DNA of 64,000 nt. Source: Hyphomicrobiales bacterium. Lineage in GTDB: Bacteria > Pseudomonadota > Alphaproteobacteria > Rhizobiales > Beijerinckiaceae. The position numbers were made by a program, and so were the translations under genes. The notes under the pieces are model-generated. The model searched no databases. It saw only the letters and a program-made list of their open reading frames with translations, and was not told the origin of the DNA. The DNA lies in NCBI GenBank assembly GCA_027484655.1, contig JAIXSM010000076.1, positions 1 to 64,000 on the forward strand. The letters run 5' to 3'. The first letter of the stretch is position 1. Every line of letters begins with the position of its first letter. Of this stretch, positions 1 to 9,637 are shown one piece after another.

Positions 1-33
1 GGCGCACCCCCACCCCGGCGCCGTCCGGCGCCC

Positions 34-157
34 ACCCTCCCCCGCAAGCGGTGGAGGGGGGCAATCTCGCTAGATTGAGCCTGTATAATTAAGTACAAAC
101 CAACGTGCGCGACTCCCTCTCCCACAACGTGGGGGAGGGTGGTTTGCAGAGCAAACC
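34..157. repeat. cluster of three small palindromes (REP-like)
   Basis: Three inverted repeats lie close together: 34-61 (CCCTCC arm, GCAAGC centre, GGAGGG arm), 115-139 (CCCTCTCCCAC / GTGGGGGAGGG) and 141-157 (GGTTTGC / GCAAACC). The first resembles the hairpin at 52066-52099. No gene is visible in 1-273. These look like intergenic REP-type elements, not terminators, because no T-tract follows. Confidence 0.5.
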
Positions 158-191
158 GGGAGGGGGATTTTATAAATTCGATTTTAATTAT

Positions 192-241
192 GCGCGCGAG
201 GCCCCGGATCGCTCCGCGTCCGGGGATGTGGCGCGCGGTCC
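192..241. repeat. dispersed repeat, inverted copy of 4410-4457
   Basis: About 50 bp that reads, in reverse complement, almost identically to 4410-4457, apart from a 2-bp indel and one substitution. The two copies bracket the restriction-modification locus in opposite orientation. No transposase is associated. Confidence 0.6.
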
Positions 242-273
242 GCGTCCTTTGATGCGCGCGGTCCCGGCGGGGC

Positions 274-543
274 TTACGCCGCCTGCAGGCGCTTCAACTC
301 CGTCTCGAATTCAAGGCAAAGCTGGGCGGCTTCCTCTGGCGCCAGCCAGCGGCTCATCTGCGGAAACACGGTCTGGTGATAGCGCAGCTTGTCGCGGGTC
401 CACGGCATCGTTTCGGCCGCCTTCGCCTGCTCCAGCACAGCGAGCAGCTTCAGGCGCACCTTTTCGGGGTCCGCCGCGTACGTCGCCTCCGGACGATCCG
501 CAAACAGTTCGGTCTGGGTGTCGAAAAGGTCAGCCTGCCGCAT
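274..543 (-). CDS. small conserved hypothetical protein next to restriction-modification gene
   Basis: An 89-aa acidic, soluble protein starting MRQADLFDTQ and rich in Leu/Ala/Glu, predicted helical, with no signal peptide or membrane segment. It lies 108 bp downstream of the restriction-modification gene on the same strand, so it is probably the second gene of that transcript. From memory, small proteins with this kind of opening occur beside DNA methyltransferases in related bacteria, but I cannot assign a biochemical role. The ATG at 543 has only a weak purine stretch upstream. Confidence 0.6.
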   Translation of the reverse strand: MRQADLFDTQTELFADRPEATYAADPEKVRLKLLAVLEQAKAAETMPWTRDKLRYHQTVFPQMSRWLAPEEAAQLCLEFETELKRLQAA

Positions 544-651
544 CCGCCGCTCGATGGTGTGCCGCTCGTCTCGCGCCGCCCAAATCCGGAGCGCTCGTCA
601 ATGTAGCCGTTTTGGCTACAGCGGGCGAGGGCGCCCGCGCCTTATCGACAG

Positions 652-3600
652 CTAATCGTCGGCCGCCTCCTCAGGCGTCCCGGCGGCGTCCATAAGGCCC
701 GCCTCACGCAGGGCTGCCGGGTCGATCAACGGCCCGTCGCAGATGCGCGCCAGCAGGTCCGCCTGCGCTGGATGAAGGTCGATAACGCCGCCCAGCACGT
801 TCAGCAGATCCAGCAGGTCGGACGTGTATTCCGGCAGCCAGCCGTCCGGCTGAATTTTTTCGAGCGGGGAGGGCGGGCGCCTGTCGCCGATCACGGGCTT
901 GGTGCGGTCGAGCCGGCGATAGGAGAACCATTGCCGCAGCACCTGCTTGCCGGAAATCTCGTAGTCCCACATCGCCTTGGTCACATTGGCGATGTAGCCC
1001 TCGCCGATGTGCAGACGATTGGTTGCGGGATCGTGGCGCATCTCGTTGGGCAGCGGCTCGGGCGCGCCGGGGATGGCCCCGTCCCTTGGGATGGTGGGCG
1101 CCTGCTCCTTGGGCAAGCGCGGCGGCCCCTTGGGGCGGTCGGCTTTGTCATCGACAAAGCGCTCGCCGTAGCAATGCAGCCAGACGACGCGACGCCCGAG
1201 CGCAGCGGCCTCCGCGAAAAGCGCAGCGTCGGCGGTGAGCGGCAGGCGCAGGCCGGGGCGCACAAGATCCTTCTGGAACCGCGCGGTGAAGGCGGGATGC
1301 GCCATGACGCCCGCGATGTAGGCGAACAGGTCTTCGGGCGACACCGTCGCGCCGTAGGTGAGCGTGAGAAGCTCCAGCGCCTCGCGCCGAATGTTGGGCT
1401 GCGTGGCCTTGGCGTCCGCCCAGAGCGGATAAACCCGGCCGCCGCGCCCGTGGTAGTGGTGGAGATCGGGTAAGCAACAAGTAAGAGTGAAAACAGGGCC
1501 GTTGGCGACGGGGCGGTCTTCGACCGCAGTAAAGTAAACCTGTTTCTCCGAATACGCGCTCCACAATCTCGGTCTCGCCATACTGAGCAGGCGATGGTCC
1601 GGGATGATCCATTGCCGGTCGAACGAGCGGAAGGCGTAGCGCACTGGCGGCTCGATAGCGCTCTTATCTGCTGCAATTGTGAAAGGGCGTGCCGCTCGCT
1701 CTCCCAGCGGCACGCTCACACGCTTCAGAATTGTGCGGTCGCGATCTTCATGAAACAGATGCGCCTTCGTCGCATCGTCGCGCGCGCCTGTCAGCGCTTT
1801 CCACCGCTGTTCGAGTGACCACGCATCGGGCGCAATGGGCCACATGCGGTGGGGCGTGACGCCCGAAACCGACCACGCGAACAAGGCGGCCATGCGGGGA
1901 AAACTCTCCCAAGTCTGGCTGCCTTCGGGCAGGAATGGCTCGCGCCAGCCCGTCGGCGCCGGGCGCCACGATTCATGGTCGAGACTGACCTGCGCGAGAG
2001 CTGCGAACTTGTCGTCGCGACGGCCTCGCGGCAGGGCCATGTACTTGGCTTCAGCCGGCGCCGCCCGGTCCTTGGCGGCGGTGCGTGCGGCGATGACGAT
2101 GCACACCGGTTGCTGCACGCCCTGAAAGATGCGGGTTGGCACCTCTGGCTGGTGGCCCTCAGGCGAGCAGTCGATTATCCACAAGTGCGAGGCGTCGCGG
2201 CGCAACTCTGCGCGCATTTTTCCGAAACCGTCGCCGCCCAGAAAACCCGCCGCCGTAATGTAGCAGATGATTCCGGGGCGCTGTTGCTCGGCCTCCCCCG
2301 TCGCGGCGTTCCAGCCGGAGCCGAACACCTTCAACGTCGCCCAGCGCCAGAAGTAGACGTACAGGTTCTTGAGGTTGTGGGTGTGCGCGCCGACGCCCCA
2401 TTCCACAGGCGGCGACCACAACTCCATGGGCGCCGCCCGCCCTTCGCTGCCCTGCTCGATCCAGCCGCCCAGTCCAGCAGCCTTGTTCTTGTACGGCGGA
2501 TTGCCGATCACCACCGTGATTGGCTGGCCGCGCTTCACGCGGTTCGCCTCGCGCCGCGAGCGCGCTACGGGCTCGACGATCTGCGGCAGTTGCTCGTCCT
2601 CCACGAATGGATTGCCGAGCGTGTCGGTGATGTAGAGATTCATGTGCGCCGTGTTCGCGGACACGCCCGCCAGCGCCTGCAATTCGGCGAGAATGCGCAA
2701 CTGCGCCACGGCGAACGGGCCGAACTGAAGCTCGAACCCGTAAATGCGCTTGGCTGCCGCCAGCAGTTCCCCGGCCACTGCGCCTTCGCCCTGATCGTCG
2801 GCGATGTTCTCCGCCACCTTGCGCAGCGCGCCCAGAATGAACGTGCCTGTGCCCACAGCCGGATCAGCGATGGTGACGTCGGGCGAGGCGAGGCCGCGGC
2901 GCCGGTTGAACAACGGCCCGCGCAGCGCCTCGTCCACCAGCCGCGTCATGGCGTCCACCACCTCCGGCGGCGTGTAGTAGGAGCCGGTCTCCTTGCGCCG
3001 CTTGTTGTCGTACACCTCCAGGAAATTTTCATAAAAATAGAGCCACGCGTTCTCGTCGTCCTTCGCGATGGTTTTCCAGTTCACCTGATCGAGCACGCGG
3101 GCCAGCGTATCCAGCGGCGTCTTCAGCTCCGTGCGGCTCTGGGGATCTTCGGTCAGGAGCGACAGCGCCGTGCCGATGAGCGAACTCGACCTCTTGAGTT
3201 TCAGCGCCGCGAACTCGACGCCGTCTTTCAGCTCGATATCGTTGGCCCGGGCGATGAGCAGACCGAAGGTGACCGCCTGCGCGTAGCCATCCGCGAACTG
3301 TTCGTCGTCGGCCTTGGGGAAGAGCAGGGCGCGCCAGTCGAAGGCGAGGCGGCGCAGGCCCACGTTCTCCCGGGCCAGTTGCTCCTGCACCTCGTCGCGC
3401 AGCAGGCGGCACAGGCGGGCGGTGATCTTCGCAAGTTCGCGCGGCGTTTTGGGCGGCACGGGCTGCCAGTTGAGGAAATCCGCCACCAGCGGCAGAAACT
3501 CCGGCGGCGCTGCGAGTTTGGCGCCGGCCGTCTCCACATCGCCGTCGAGATGGATGGGCTTGCCGACGATCTCGCCATCCCGCCACAGCGTGAAGGAGCC

Positions 3601-3966
3601 GCCGTCCGTGTAGAGCACGTTGGGCAGCAGCTTCAGCTTTTGCCACTGCGCCTTGTCGTGGGCGTCCGAGAAGCGGCGCGGATCGGCCCCCTTGCCGGGC
3701 GCCTTCACCTCAATGAAGCCCGCCAGCACGTCGTTGACCGTGACAGCGTAATCGGGCCGCGAGTTGAGGTGGGCCAGTGTGGTTTCGCCAACCAGCGTGA
3801 CCGCGCCCGGCGCAAGCCCGCTGAGCGAGGCGAGTTCGCGAAAAAGTGCTTCGAGAGGCGCCCGCAACTGGTCTTCCGGCGCGCCGGTCAGCGCGGGGTT
3901 GTTCAGTTTGGCTTTGGCGCTTTTTCCGAAACCCGCGATGGCCGCGGCCAGCGTGATCGCAACCAA
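652..3966 (-). CDS. single-chain restriction-modification enzyme (type ISP/IIG-like: nuclease, N6-adenine methyltransferase, specificity domain)
   Basis: Predicted 1104 aa, starting at a TTG (3966) with a GGAG Shine-Dalgarno just upstream. The frame stays open to 4266, but that extension runs through the repeat array and is unlikely to be coding. Near the N-terminus a PD-(D/E)xK-type site is visible: Asp about 72, then Glu86-Val-Lys88 (GFIEVKAPG). Motif I (DPAVGTGTF) is at about 366-374 and catalytic motif IV (NPPY) at about 489, typical of gamma-class N6-adenine methyltransferases. The C-terminal part, with a YEISGKQVLRQWFSYR stretch, resembles the specificity domain of LlaBIII-type ISP enzymes. 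No helicase block is seen, so cleavage would be IIG-like and not translocation-driven. It probably modifies one DNA strand and cuts foreign DNA. Motif residues look intact. Confidence 0.88.
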   Translation of the reverse strand: MVAITLAAAIAGFGKSAKAKLNNPALTGAPEDQLRAPLEALFRELASLSGLAPGAVTLVGETTLAHLNSRPDYAVTVNDVLAGFIEVKAPGKGADPRRFSDAHDKAQWQKLKLLPNVLYTDGGSFTLWRDGEIVGKPIHLDGDVETAGAKLAAPPEFLPLVADFLNWQPVPPKTPRELAKITARLCRLLRDEVQEQLARENVGLRRLAFDWRALLFPKADDEQFADGYAQAVTFGLLIARANDIELKDGVEFAALKLKRSSSLIGTALSLLTEDPQSRTELKTPLDTLARVLDQVNWKTIAKDDENAWLYFYENFLEVYDNKRRKETGSYYTPPEVVDAMTRLVDEALRGPLFNRRRGLASPDVTIADPAVGTGTFILGALRKVAENIADDQGEGAVAGELLAAAKRIYGFELQFGPFAVAQLRILAELQALAGVSANTAHMNLYITDTLGNPFVEDEQLPQIVEPVARSRREANRVKRGQPITVVIGNPPYKNKAAGLGGWIEQGSEGRAAPMELWSPPVEWGVGAHTHNLKNLYVYFWRWATLKVFGSGWNAATGEAEQQRPGIICYITAAGFLGGDGFGKMRAELRRDASHLWIIDCSPEGHQPEVPTRIFQGVQQPVCIVIAARTAAKDRAAPAEAKYMALPRGRRDDKFAALAQVSLDHESWRPAPTGWREPFLPEGSQTWESFPRMAALFAWSVSGVTPHRMWPIAPDAWSLEQRWKALTGARDDATKAHLFHEDRDRTILKRVSVPLGERAARPFTIAADKSAIEPPVRYAFRSFDRQWIIPDHRLLSMARPRLWSAYSEKQVYFTAVEDRPVANGPVFTLTCCLPDLHHYHGRGGRVYPLWADAKATQPNIRREALELLTLTYGATVSPEDLFAYIAGVMAHPAFTARFQKDLVRPGLRLPLTADAALFAEAAALGRRVVWLHCYGERFVDDKADRPKGPPRLPKEQAPTIPRDGAIPGAPEPLPNEMRHDPATNRLHIGEGYIANVTKAMWDYEISGKQVLRQWFSYRRLDRTKPVIGDRRPPSPLEKIQPDGWLPEYTSDLLDLLNVLGGVIDLHPAQADLLARICDGPLIDPAALREAGLMDAAGTPEEAADD

Positions 3967-4157
3967 GTCGTTCTCCGAAAAAGCAAAAAGAAAAAGAACC
4001 CAAGAATCAGCTTGAACTATACAATAAATGCCGGGCGGCGACAGGCAGTTGTTGTTTTCGCGGGCGAGGGCGCCCGCGCTGCGCCGAATGACGGGGAGGT
4101 TGGCGCCCATGCGGCCGTCATGGCCGGGCTTGACCCGGCCACCCAGACGAGAGGCGC

Positions 4158-4295
4158 CTCGCTGGGTCCCGGGTTCGGGCTTCGCCCGCCCCGGGAAAGT
4201 GGCGGGGGCGCCCATCGTCCCCACAGCGTCATGGCGGCGAAGGCAAGAAGCGCCCCTTGCATCCACGACAGGCCAACGCTTCGGCCCTGCGGCCT
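4158..4295 (+). repeat. direct repeat, copy 1 (138 bp)
   Basis: Begins CTCGCTGGGTCCCGGGTTCG and ends in CCCTGCGGCCT. Copy 2 lies at 4471-4608 with only a handful of differences. The even 313-bp spacing suggests a segmental duplication that includes the intervening sequence. Confidence 0.75.
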
Positions 4296-4470
4296 ACCGT
4301 GGATCCCGGCCTTCGCCGGGAGGACGGCGAGGTGGGCGCTCATGTGGCCGTCATGGCCGGGCTTGACCAGACGGGCGGCCGCGTGACGCGGCGGGGTAAG
4401 GCGCCAACTGGACCGCGCGCTACATCCCCGGACGCGGAGCGATCCGGCCTCGCGCGCAAATCGAAGGCGG

Positions 4471-4608
4471 CTCGCTGGGTCCCGGGTTCGGGCTTCGCAC
4501 GCCCCGGGAAAGTGGCGGGGGCGCCCATCGTCCCCCCAGCGTCATGGCGGCGAAGGCAAGAAGCGCCCCTTGCATCCACGGCAGGCCAACGCTTCGGCCC
4601 TGCGGCCT
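4471..4608 (+). repeat. direct repeat, copy 2 (138 bp)
   Basis: Second copy of the 138-bp unit at 4158-4295. The segment between the copies carries the inverted partner (4410-4457) of the repeat at 192-241. Confidence 0.75.
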
Positions 4609-4741
4609 TTCGCGGATTCCGCCCTGCGCCTGTTGCGCGCGGGGACGCGCGCGGTCCACGGCCGGCGCTCGCCATCGCTGCGCCCGCGTTGCAAAGGCAA
4701 GGTGTTCGCAGTATCGAAGGGGCCTCCCGGCACACGCCGCC

Positions 4742-4817
4742 GGGCCGGTAGCTCAATGGTTAGAGCCGGCCGCTCATAACGGTCTGGTTGGGGGTTCGAG
4801 TCCCTCCCGGCCCACCA
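4742..4817 (+). tRNA. tRNA with CAT anticodon (probably tRNA-Ile2, or elongator Met)
   Basis: Full cloverleaf with encoded CCA. The acceptor stem is GGGCCGG/CCGGCCC with discriminator A. The D-arm is TAGCTCAATGGTTAGAGC, the anticodon loop is CTCATAA with anticodon CAT, and the T-arm GGGGGTTCGAGTCCCTC includes the TTCGA loop. The loop and body resemble the lysidine-modified Ile2 tRNA more than initiator tRNA. Isotype cannot be settled without a tilS-recognition model. Confidence 0.93.
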
Positions 4818-4978
4818 TTCCGGTGGCGGTTTCCACACTCCAATGGCCTGCGCCCATTCCCGCCTCCGCACACCTCGGCTTTACGCCGCGCCGACCCTGC
4901 GGCTATAGTGGGCGGCAAGCGCTTGACGCCTGAATTGTGGGACTTTTCCCACCTTCGCCTCGCCCAATTCCCGCCCAC

Positions 4979-5419
4979 ATGGACCCGCACACGACCATGA
5001 CCCCGCTCGACCGGCTCATCGCCGAACAGGACATCGCCCGGCTCATCACCCGCTTCGGGCTTCTCAACGACCAGGCCGACTGGCCGGGCGTCGCGGCCAT
5101 GTTCACCGCCGATGCGCGGTTCGTGCGGCCGGCGGGCGGCGACGCGCTGGTGGGACGCGACGCCATTCGCGCCGCCTTCGAGAGCCGGCCGCCTCGCAAG
5201 TCCTGCCACATCATCGCAAACATTCTCGTGGACGTGACGTCGGCGAACGAGGCGACCGCCCGTTGCACGCTGGTGCTGTACGCCGCGCCCGCCGACGCTG
5301 CGGAGGCGGCCTCGCCAGCCCTTATCGGCGGCTTCAACGACCGACTTGTGCGCGAGGCGGACGGCTGGAAATTCGCCGAGCGCGTCGGCTTCCTCGATCT
5401 GAAGGTGAAGCTGGCATGA
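4979..5419 (+). CDS. NTF2-like / SnoaL-fold protein
   Basis: A 146-aa soluble protein with the pattern of the NTF2-like superfamily: an N-terminal helix (DRLIAEQDIARLITRF), an AMFTADARFVRPAGG strand-turn, a GRDAIRAAFE helix and C-terminal strands ending in a W-K-F-A-E motif. Members are small cone-shaped domains acting as dehydratases, isomerases or binding subunits, and the exact reaction cannot be read here. Start candidates are ATG 4979 and ATG 4997, neither with a clear Shine-Dalgarno. Its stop overlaps the next start (ATGA at 5416), so it is translationally coupled to the MetE-like gene. Confidence 0.8.
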   Translation: MDPHTTMTPLDRLIAEQDIARLITRFGLLNDQADWPGVAAMFTADARFVRPAGGDALVGRDAIRAAFESRPPRKSCHIIANILVDVTSANEATARCTLVLYAAPADAAEAASPALIGGFNDRLVREADGWKFAERVGFLDLKVKLA

Positions 5420-6546
5420 CGTTCATCCACACAACCCATGTGGGCAGCCTGCCGCGCTCGGCGGATCTGGCGGCCATGCTCATCAAGCTGGATCGCGGCG
5501 ACGCGATGGACGAGGCGGCGTTCGATGCGCTCGTCACGTCGGAAATCGAGAAGGCGGTGCGCGCCCAGGCGCAGGCCGGCGTCACCATCGTCAGCGATGG
5601 CGAGCTCGGCAAGGTGGGCTATTCCACCTACATCAACAAACGCCTGTCGGGCTTTGGCGGCCATGTGGACCGGATGCCCTCAAAAGATCTGGCGGACCTG
5701 CCGGACCTGCGCGCGAAGCTCGCCGCGATCATGGGTTCGCAGAGTTTTACGCGCGCGGCGTGCATCGGCCCCGTGCGCCTTGTGGATCCCAAGCCCGCGC
5801 AAGACGACGTGCGCCGGTTCACGACCGCCATGGCGTCCGCGGGCGCCGGCGTGCGCGGGTTCATGAATGCGGCCTCGCCGGGCCTCGTGACCGCGTTCCA
5901 GCCCAACCAGTATTATCCGACGCACGAGGCGTATCTGGCCGATCTCGTGGACGCCATGCGGCCGGAGTACGAGGCGATCGCGGCGGCGGGCTTCGACCTC
6001 CAGCTTGACGCGCCGGACCTCGCGATGGCCGCGCATACGGGGTTTCAGAACCTGAGCGAAGCGGAGTTTTTGAAGCGCGCCGCGCAAAATGTGGAGGCGC
6101 TGAACGCGGCCACCGCCAACATCGCGCCCGAGCGCCTGCGCATGCACATCTGCTGGGGCAACTACGAAGGCCCGCACGATTGCGACATTCCGCTGGAGAA
6201 GGTCATCGACATCGTGCTGCAGGCGCGCCCGTCGCAGCTGCTGTTCGAGGCCGCCAACCCGCGTCATGAGCACGAGTGGATCGTCTGGCGCGACGCGATG
6301 CTGCCGGCTGACAAGGTGCTCGTGCCCGGCCTCATCGACACCTGCTCGAACTACGTCGAGCATCCCGAGCTGATCGCCCAGCGCATCGAGCGGTTTACGG
6401 CCATCGTCGGCCCTGAGCGCGTGATCGCGGGCACCGATTGCGGCTTCGGCACGTTCGCGGGCTACGGCAAGATCGACCCCGCGGTCACGTGGCGCAAGCT
6501 GCGTGCGTTGCGCGAGGGCGCGGACATCGCGGCGGCGCGGCTCTAG
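5416..6546 (+). CDS. cobalamin-independent methionine synthase-like (MetE/2-hydroxypropyl-CoM lyase family) zinc protein
   Basis: Predicted 376 aa. It opens with THVGSLPRS, a hallmark of the MetE C-terminal-type barrel, and has the zinc ligands expected for the family: His244 and Cys246 (HICWGNY), Glu278 and Cys342 (TDCGFGT). The length equals only the catalytic C-terminal half of MetE, so folate-dependent methionine synthesis is unlikely. Related short proteins activate a thiol for alkyl transfer, such as epoxyalkane:CoM transferase. It overlaps the NTF2-like gene by 4 nt, which suggests joint function on a small organic substrate. A dispersed palindromic repeat follows the stop. Confidence 0.85.
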   Translation: MTFIHTTHVGSLPRSADLAAMLIKLDRGDAMDEAAFDALVTSEIEKAVRAQAQAGVTIVSDGELGKVGYSTYINKRLSGFGGHVDRMPSKDLADLPDLRAKLAAIMGSQSFTRAACIGPVRLVDPKPAQDDVRRFTTAMASAGAGVRGFMNAASPGLVTAFQPNQYYPTHEAYLADLVDAMRPEYEAIAAAGFDLQLDAPDLAMAAHTGFQNLSEAEFLKRAAQNVEALNAATANIAPERLRMHICWGNYEGPHDCDIPLEKVIDIVLQARPSQLLFEAANPRHEHEWIVWRDAMLPADKVLVPGLIDTCSNYVEHPELIAQRIERFTAIVGPERVIAGTDCGFGTFAGYGKIDPAVTWRKLRALREGADIAAARL

Positions 6547-6648
6547 AGCATTTTCCGTCCAAGTGGATGCCGGTTGGACGTAAGAAAATGCGGAAAAACA
6601 AGAAATTAGAGCGGCCGAACTGATGCAGTCAGGTCGGTTTCCGCTCTA
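6547..6648. repeat. Hyphomicrobiales-type dispersed intergenic repeat, copy 1
   Basis: 102 bp starting AGCATTTTCCGTCCAAGTGG and ending CGCTCTA. Its first part is an inverted repeat (GCATTTTC... GAAAATGC). The second copy at 60983-61084 has the same length with about 11 differences. The remainder of the gap to 6920 shows no gene. It contains a short stretch with GGAGCGGAGCG near 6664 that resembles, in reverse complement, the sequence following copy 2. Confidence 0.8.
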
Positions 6649-6920
6649 AGCCGCAAACCGGCTGGAGCGGAGCGCGGATCAGTGCGGGCGGGCGCGAGCC
6701 GGTTCGCCTGTGATCCGTAGGTTTTCGGGCGTGCAATTCCACTTGCCTTCGTCTCCGGCTGAACTACCTTCCACCGTCGCAGGCTGCGGGGAAGCGCGGC
6801 TGCGGGGGTGGATTCGTGGATGGCATCAGCGGCGACGTTCGGTCGCCCGGCCACCCTGCGCGAGGCTTCCGAAACGGTCACCGGATCGCTGGACCCAAGG
6901 TCTGGCGTAGGGAGGGATTG

Positions 6921-7382
<462 letters not shown>

Positions 7383-7395
7383 GGGAGGGACTTCC

Positions 7396-9570
7396 ATGAA
7401 CGCCATTGACGTTTCCCGTCGCAAGTTCCTCGTGGGGGCCGGCGCAGCCGCTGGCGGCCTCACGCTCGGCATGTCCATTCCGTTCGACGAGGCGGTCGCC
7501 CAGACGGGCGCCACGCCGGAGGTGAACGCATGGGTCGTGATCCGGCCCGACGACACGGTCGTCGTTCGCATCGCCCGTCAGGAGATGGGGCAGGGCACCA
7601 TCACCGGTCTCGCCCAGCTCGTCGCCGAAGAACTTGAGGCCGACTGGGCCAAGGTGACGTACGAGTACCCGACCCCGGGCCAGAGCGTCGCCCGCAAGCG
7701 CGTATGGGGCGACTACGCCACGTCGGGCAGCCGCGGCGTCCGCAACTCCGAGAAGTACATGCGCGAAGGCGGCGCCGCCGCCCGCATGATGCTGATGCAG
7801 GCCGCCGCCGATCAGTGGAAGGTTCCCGTCGCCGAGCTGACCGTGGCGAGGGGCGTCATCACTCACAAGGCGTCGAACCGCACCACCACCTATGGCAAGG
7901 TGTCGGACGCCGCCGGTAAGCTCGTCCCGCCTGCGAACCCGGCCCTGAAGGATCCCAAGAACTGGACCATCGCGGGCAAGCCGCTGAAGCGCCTCGCGCA
8001 GGATGGCAAAGTCAACGGCAAGCAGATCTACGCGATGGACTACGTCGCGCCGAACATGCTCAACGCCGCGATCAAGGATTGCCCGATCTGGGGCGGCAAG
8101 CTGAAGAGCTTCGACGCTTCGGCGGCTGAAAAGATGCCGGGCGTGAAGAAGGTGCTGCGCATCGACGGCAACGCCGTTGTGGTCGTGGCGGACACGTTCT
8201 GGCGCGCCAAGACCGCGCTGGACGCGGTGAAGATCGAGTATGACGCTGGCGAGAGCGCCAAGCTGAACTCGAAGTCCATCGAGGCGATGCTCGATGAAGG
8301 CCTGACCGCCAAGGAAGCCTTTGTCGGCAATCAGGGCGGCGACGTCCAGAAGGCCATCGCCGGCGCGGCGAAGGTGGTGGAGGCGACCTACCGCTTCCCC
8401 TACCAGAACCACGCGCCCATGGAGCCCATGAACGCCACGGCGCTCTGGACCCCTGAGCGTTGCGATGTGTGGACCTCCACGCAGAACGGCGAGGCGGCTC
8501 TGGCCACGACCTCCCAGGCTGCGGGACTGCCGCTCGACAAGTGCGATGTGCATCGCCTTGATCTCGGCGGCGGGTTCGGCCGTCGTGCGACGAGCCAGGA
8601 CTACGTCCGTCAGGCGGTGCTGATCGCCAAGGAGATGCCGGGCACGCCCGTCAAGCTGATCTGGACGCGTGAGGAAGACCAGTTGCGCGGGTGCTATCAC
8701 CCGATCACCAAGTGCAAGATGACGGGCGCCCTCGACAAGGACGGCAACCTCGTCGGCCTGCACATGCGCCTCTCGGGGCAGTCGATCCTCGCCACCATCC
8801 GTCCGGAAGGTCTCCAGAACGGCCGCGACCCGGCAGCGTTCCAGGGCCTCAACAACGGCGGCACCGAGGGCGCGATCGGCTACACGATCCCGAACATCCT
8901 GGTTGACCACGCCATGCGCAACACGGCGATCAGGCCGGGCTTCTGGCGTGGCGTGAACAACAACCAGAACGCCGTGTACCTCGAGTGCTTCATGGACGAA
9001 CTCGCCCACGCGGCGGGCGTTGATCCGCTCGAGTTCCGTCGTCGCATGATGAAGGATCACCCGAAGCATCTGGCCGTGCTCAACGCTGTCGCCGAGCGCG
9101 GCGGCTGGAGCAAGCCGGCGCCGAAGGGCGTCTTCCGCGGCCTCGCCCAGCACATGGGCTACGGCAGCTACGTGGCGGCCATGGCGGAAGTGTCGATCAA
9201 CGAGTCCGGCACGCTGAAGATCCACCGCATCGTCGCCGCCACCAACTGCGGCCATGCGGTGAACCCGGCCCAGATCGAGCGTCAGATCGAAGGCTCCTTC
9301 GCCTACGGCCTCGGCGCCGCGCTGATGCAGGAGATCACCTTCGACGGCGGCAAGGCGGTCGAGACCAACTTCGACACCTACCCGATGGTCCGCATGGCCG
9401 ACATGCCGGCCGTGGAGAGCATCATCGCCCCGACGAACGACTTCTGGGGCGGTGTGGGCGAGCCCACGATCTTCGTGGCGGCGCCCGCCGTGCTCAACGC
9501 GATCTTCGCGGCCACCGGCAAGCGCGTGCGCAATCTGCCGATCGCCGATCAGGATCTGCGCAAGGCCTGA
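7396..9570 (+). CDS. molybdopterin-binding large subunit of IorAB-type hydroxylase, Tat-exported
   Basis: A 724-aa protein. The N-terminus is a Tat signal (SRRKFL at residues 7-12, hydrophobic stretch, cleavage near Ala35), so the enzyme is periplasmic. GGGFGRR at about 392 and WGGVGEPT at about 685-692 correspond to cofactor loops of the isoquinoline 1-oxidoreductase beta/aldehyde oxidase group, with the Glu in GVGEP as presumed catalytic base. The substrate is not predictable: aldehydes and N-heteroaromatics are both known in the family. A c-type cytochrome 67 bp downstream could accept its electrons. RBS GAGGGAGG precedes the ATG. Confidence 0.92.
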   Translation: MNAIDVSRRKFLVGAGAAAGGLTLGMSIPFDEAVAQTGATPEVNAWVVIRPDDTVVVRIARQEMGQGTITGLAQLVAEELEADWAKVTYEYPTPGQSVARKRVWGDYATSGSRGVRNSEKYMREGGAAARMMLMQAAADQWKVPVAELTVARGVITHKASNRTTTYGKVSDAAGKLVPPANPALKDPKNWTIAGKPLKRLAQDGKVNGKQIYAMDYVAPNMLNAAIKDCPIWGGKLKSFDASAAEKMPGVKKVLRIDGNAVVVVADTFWRAKTALDAVKIEYDAGESAKLNSKSIEAMLDEGLTAKEAFVGNQGGDVQKAIAGAAKVVEATYRFPYQNHAPMEPMNATALWTPERCDVWTSTQNGEAALATTSQAAGLPLDKCDVHRLDLGGGFGRRATSQDYVRQAVLIAKEMPGTPVKLIWTREEDQLRGCYHPITKCKMTGALDKDGNLVGLHMRLSGQSILATIRPEGLQNGRDPAAFQGLNNGGTEGAIGYTIPNILVDHAMRNTAIRPGFWRGVNNNQNAVYLECFMDELAHAAGVDPLEFRRRMMKDHPKHLAVLNAVAERGGWSKPAPKGVFRGLAQHMGYGSYVAAMAEVSINESGTLKIHRIVAATNCGHAVNPAQIERQIEGSFAYGLGAALMQEITFDGGKAVETNFDTYPMVRMADMPAVESIIAPTNDFWGGVGEPTIFVAAPAVLNAIFAATGKRVRNLPIADQDLRKA

Positions 9571-9637
9571 TCTGCCTGTCGTAGATGCAGCTTGCGGCGG
9601 CCCACGGGCCGCCGCCGTTTTCTGGAGAGGAGCCGAC

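Larger units (their letters stand above)
3967..4741. repeat. 775-bp gene-free repeat array
   Basis: This stretch holds no convincing gene. It contains a direct repeat of 138 bp (4158-4295 and 4471-4608, offset exactly 313 bp, nearly identical), shorter related segments carrying a GGCCGTCATGGCCGGGCTTG core at about 4112-4131 and 4344-4363, and the inverted partner (4410-4457) of the repeat at 192-241. Open frames through it on both strands arise from the high GC content. It resembles mosaics of REP-type elements found between genes in Hyphomicrobiales. Confidence 0.7.

Noticed and set aside
1849-4386. 845-codon frame on the plus strand
   Set aside because: Antisense to the methyltransferase gene with intact motifs. 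Arg/Gln-rich composition without recognisable domain.
3967-4741. Possible insertion sequence
   Set aside because: No transposase frame and no terminal inverted repeats or target duplications could be identified around the 138-bp units.
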